Below, in pieces: positions 15,987-17,198 of a stretch of DNA of 17,198 nt (the stretch's first letter is position 1; each line of letters starts with the position of its first letter). The DNA comes from an uncultured Methylotenera sp. (GTDB lineage Bacteria > Pseudomonadota > Gammaproteobacteria > Burkholderiales > Methylophilaceae): the NCBI RefSeq assembly GCF_946479685.1, contig NZ_CAMLGS010000043.1, positions 1 through 17,198 on the forward strand, given 5' to 3'. Below the pieces are notes generated by a model that did not search any database, was not told the origin of the DNA, and saw only the letters and a list, made by a program, of their open reading frames with translations. Both the position numbers and the translations under genes were made by a program.

Positions 15987-16895
15987 TTCTTTGGCTTGAT
16001 ACAACTGCCTATCTACCGCAGCAATAAAATCAATCGCCTGGTCGCTGTGCGTAGGAATAATAGTACTCACACCGATACTCACCGTGAGCATCTGGCTCAC
16101 CAAAGACTTCTCATGCGGGATCTGCGCCTTAAAAATCAGACTACGGCAACGCTCAGCAATCATATTGGCTGCCGCTGCGTCAGTTTCCGGTAATACGATA
16201 ATAAACTCTTCACCGCCGAATCGCGCAAAGAAGTCACGCGACCTGGTGCCTACGCTGCTTAATGCTTTAGCCACACGCTTTAAACACTCGTCTCCATGGA
16301 TATGGCCATAGTGATCGTTATATTGCTTAAAGTAATCAATATCTAACATCAGGAGCGAGAGCGGCTGATGGTTGCGTTTAGCATTGGCCCACTCCACGTC
16401 CATTACAGAATCAAACATGCGGCGATTATATACGCCAGTCAGCGCATCTTTGAATGAGAGTTCTTCCAGCTCTTTTTGCAACACAATCAGCTTTTGCTCG
16501 GTGTTTTTACGTTCGGTAATATCGAACATAAATCCAATCAAGGCCTCTACTGTGCCTTCTGCATTGCGCACTACATGTACCACATCACGAATCCATACAT
16601 ACTCGCCATCTTTGGTCAGCGCGCGATAATCAGCCTCGTGATCAGTGCCAGATTTAGACTGCGCTACACAATAATCCACCACCCAGGCGCGGTCTTCAGG
16701 ATGCATCCTGGAAGCCCAGTCTTCTACCGTTACCCAACTAGTTGGTGCCCAGCCCAGCAACTGCTCGATTTGTGGCCCAATATAAGAGAACTGCAGCGTG
16801 CTCCAGTCTATCTTCCAAGGAATTGCCTTGGTGGACTCCAGCAATGTTTTATAAACAGCACTGTCTGTTTCAAAGTGATCGTTAGAAGTTGTCAT
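15963..16895 (-). CDS. PAS-GGDEF diguanylate cyclase
   Basis: Predicted soluble c-di-GMP synthase. 310 aa. PAS (PAS_3-type) domain about 25-130, with WKIDWSTLQFSYIGPQIEQLLGW, HPEDRAWV and FMFDITERK; a short helical linker (about 131-148); GGDEF domain about 149-310 with LSFKDALTGVYNRRMF, MLDIDYFKQYND, active-site GGEEF at 227-231 and the inhibitory I-site RSRD (218-221) five residues before it, so feedback-inhibited activity is expected. The PAS ligand is unknown. The ATG at 16895 has GGAT upstream. Convergent with cysA. Its Met/Cys content (8 and 3) is ordinary, unlike the sulfate island. Its product could be sensed by the EAL protein of the island; that is speculation. Confidence 0.95.
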   Translation of the reverse strand: MTTSNDHFETDSAVYKTLLESTKAIPWKIDWSTLQFSYIGPQIEQLLGWAPTSWVTVEDWASRMHPEDRAWVVDYCVAQSKSGTDHEADYRALTKDGEYVWIRDVVHVVRNAEGTVEALIGFMFDITERKNTEQKLIVLQKELEELSFKDALTGVYNRRMFDSVMDVEWANAKRNHQPLSLLMLDIDYFKQYNDHYGHIHGDECLKRVAKALSSVGTRSRDFFARFGGEEFIIVLPETDAAAANMIAERCRSLIFKAQIPHEKSLVSQMLTVSIGVSTIIPTHSDQAIDFIAAVDRQLYQAKEKGRNRIA

Positions 16896-17198
16896 AGCTT
16901 ATCCAGTATCAAGCCAGAACAAATGCAGCTGCCAAATGCTAAAAGCAAGCACTAAATAAGCAAAAGTTAGACAAAGCAGTTTGTAAAGACTATTAGAATT
17001 AATAGAAGCAATTCAATCACTTGGGATATTAGCACAGAACACTTAACTACAATCCCTATAGTAAGAATCACGTACAGCAGGCTAAGAAATCATAGGCCGA
17101 ATATATAGAGGTAGCAGGTAGCTAGTTTTACATACCCCAAACTACAGCCCTGTAGCCAGATAGGTGCATACCACATGCTTTTTTTGGGGATAGGCACG
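16896..17198. other. Intergenic region with no supported gene
   Basis: Upstream of the GGDEF gene; all frames are broken and no RNA gene is recognised. It contains an inverted repeat CTATTA-GAAT-TAATAG (16990-17005), roughly where the cyclase promoter should be, though no good -35/-10 pair is seen. Near the end is a nested hairpin: CCCCAAA (17135-17141) with TTTGGGG (17183-17189), enclosing CTACAG-CC-CTGTAG (17142-17155). A 35-codon minus-strand frame runs in from the window edge (17197 down to 17090), but I recognise nothing in it. Confidence 0.5.

Noticed and set aside
1..17198. CRISPR array, insertion sequence, prophage or other mobile system
   Set aside because: No regular long direct repeats with spacers, no transposase or integrase frames; the genes are chromosomal housekeeping and transport genes.

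Overview
The window looks like a chromosomal piece of a betaproteobacterium with moderate GC content. Gene order and protein style suggest a Methylophilaceae-like (Methylotenera-type) methylotroph. That placement is an inference from family resemblance; no taxonomic marker was searched.

Left block (1-8777, all minus strand): the conserved transcription/translation cluster, read right to left as rimP - nusA - infB - rbfA - truB - rpsO - pnp. pnp is cut by the window edge. A sigma70-type promoter with an extended -10 lies upstream of rimP, rpsO has its own promoter at the 3' end of truB, and a factor-independent terminator sits between rpsO and pnp. No tRNA gene precedes rimP.

Middle block (8932-15922, plus strand): a sulfate-acquisition island made of a DUF2292/YezD-like small protein, an OprP/OprO-type outer-membrane porin, the periplasmic sulfate-binding protein Sbp, an EAL-domain (c-di-GMP) protein, the permeases CysT and CysW, and the ATPase CysA. 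Together they would bring sulfate across the outer membrane, bind it in the periplasm and pump it into the cytoplasm. The seven proteins are strikingly poor in sulfur amino acids. By hand count they hold 14 Met, 7 of them initiators, and 1 Cys in about 2136 residues. DUF2292, the porin, Sbp and the EAL protein have no Met after the initiator and no Cys. Just before sbp lies a 10-codon ORF with a good ribosome binding site and two adjacent Cys codons (MPCCSPIEDT), a candidate cysteine-sensing leader peptide. The EAL gene inside the transporter operon has an altered metal motif (DGFG for DDFG), so it may be a c-di-GMP sensor rather than a phosphodiesterase.

Right block (15963-16895, minus strand): a PAS-GGDEF diguanylate cyclase, convergent with cysA and sharing a perfect 14-bp bidirectional terminator with it. 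The last 303 bases hold no gene I can support.

A recurring oddity is tandem duplication of gene 3' ends, stop codon included. It occurs at nusA, rbfA and the EAL gene, each with a second in-frame stop and similar terminal codons, and more loosely at cysT.
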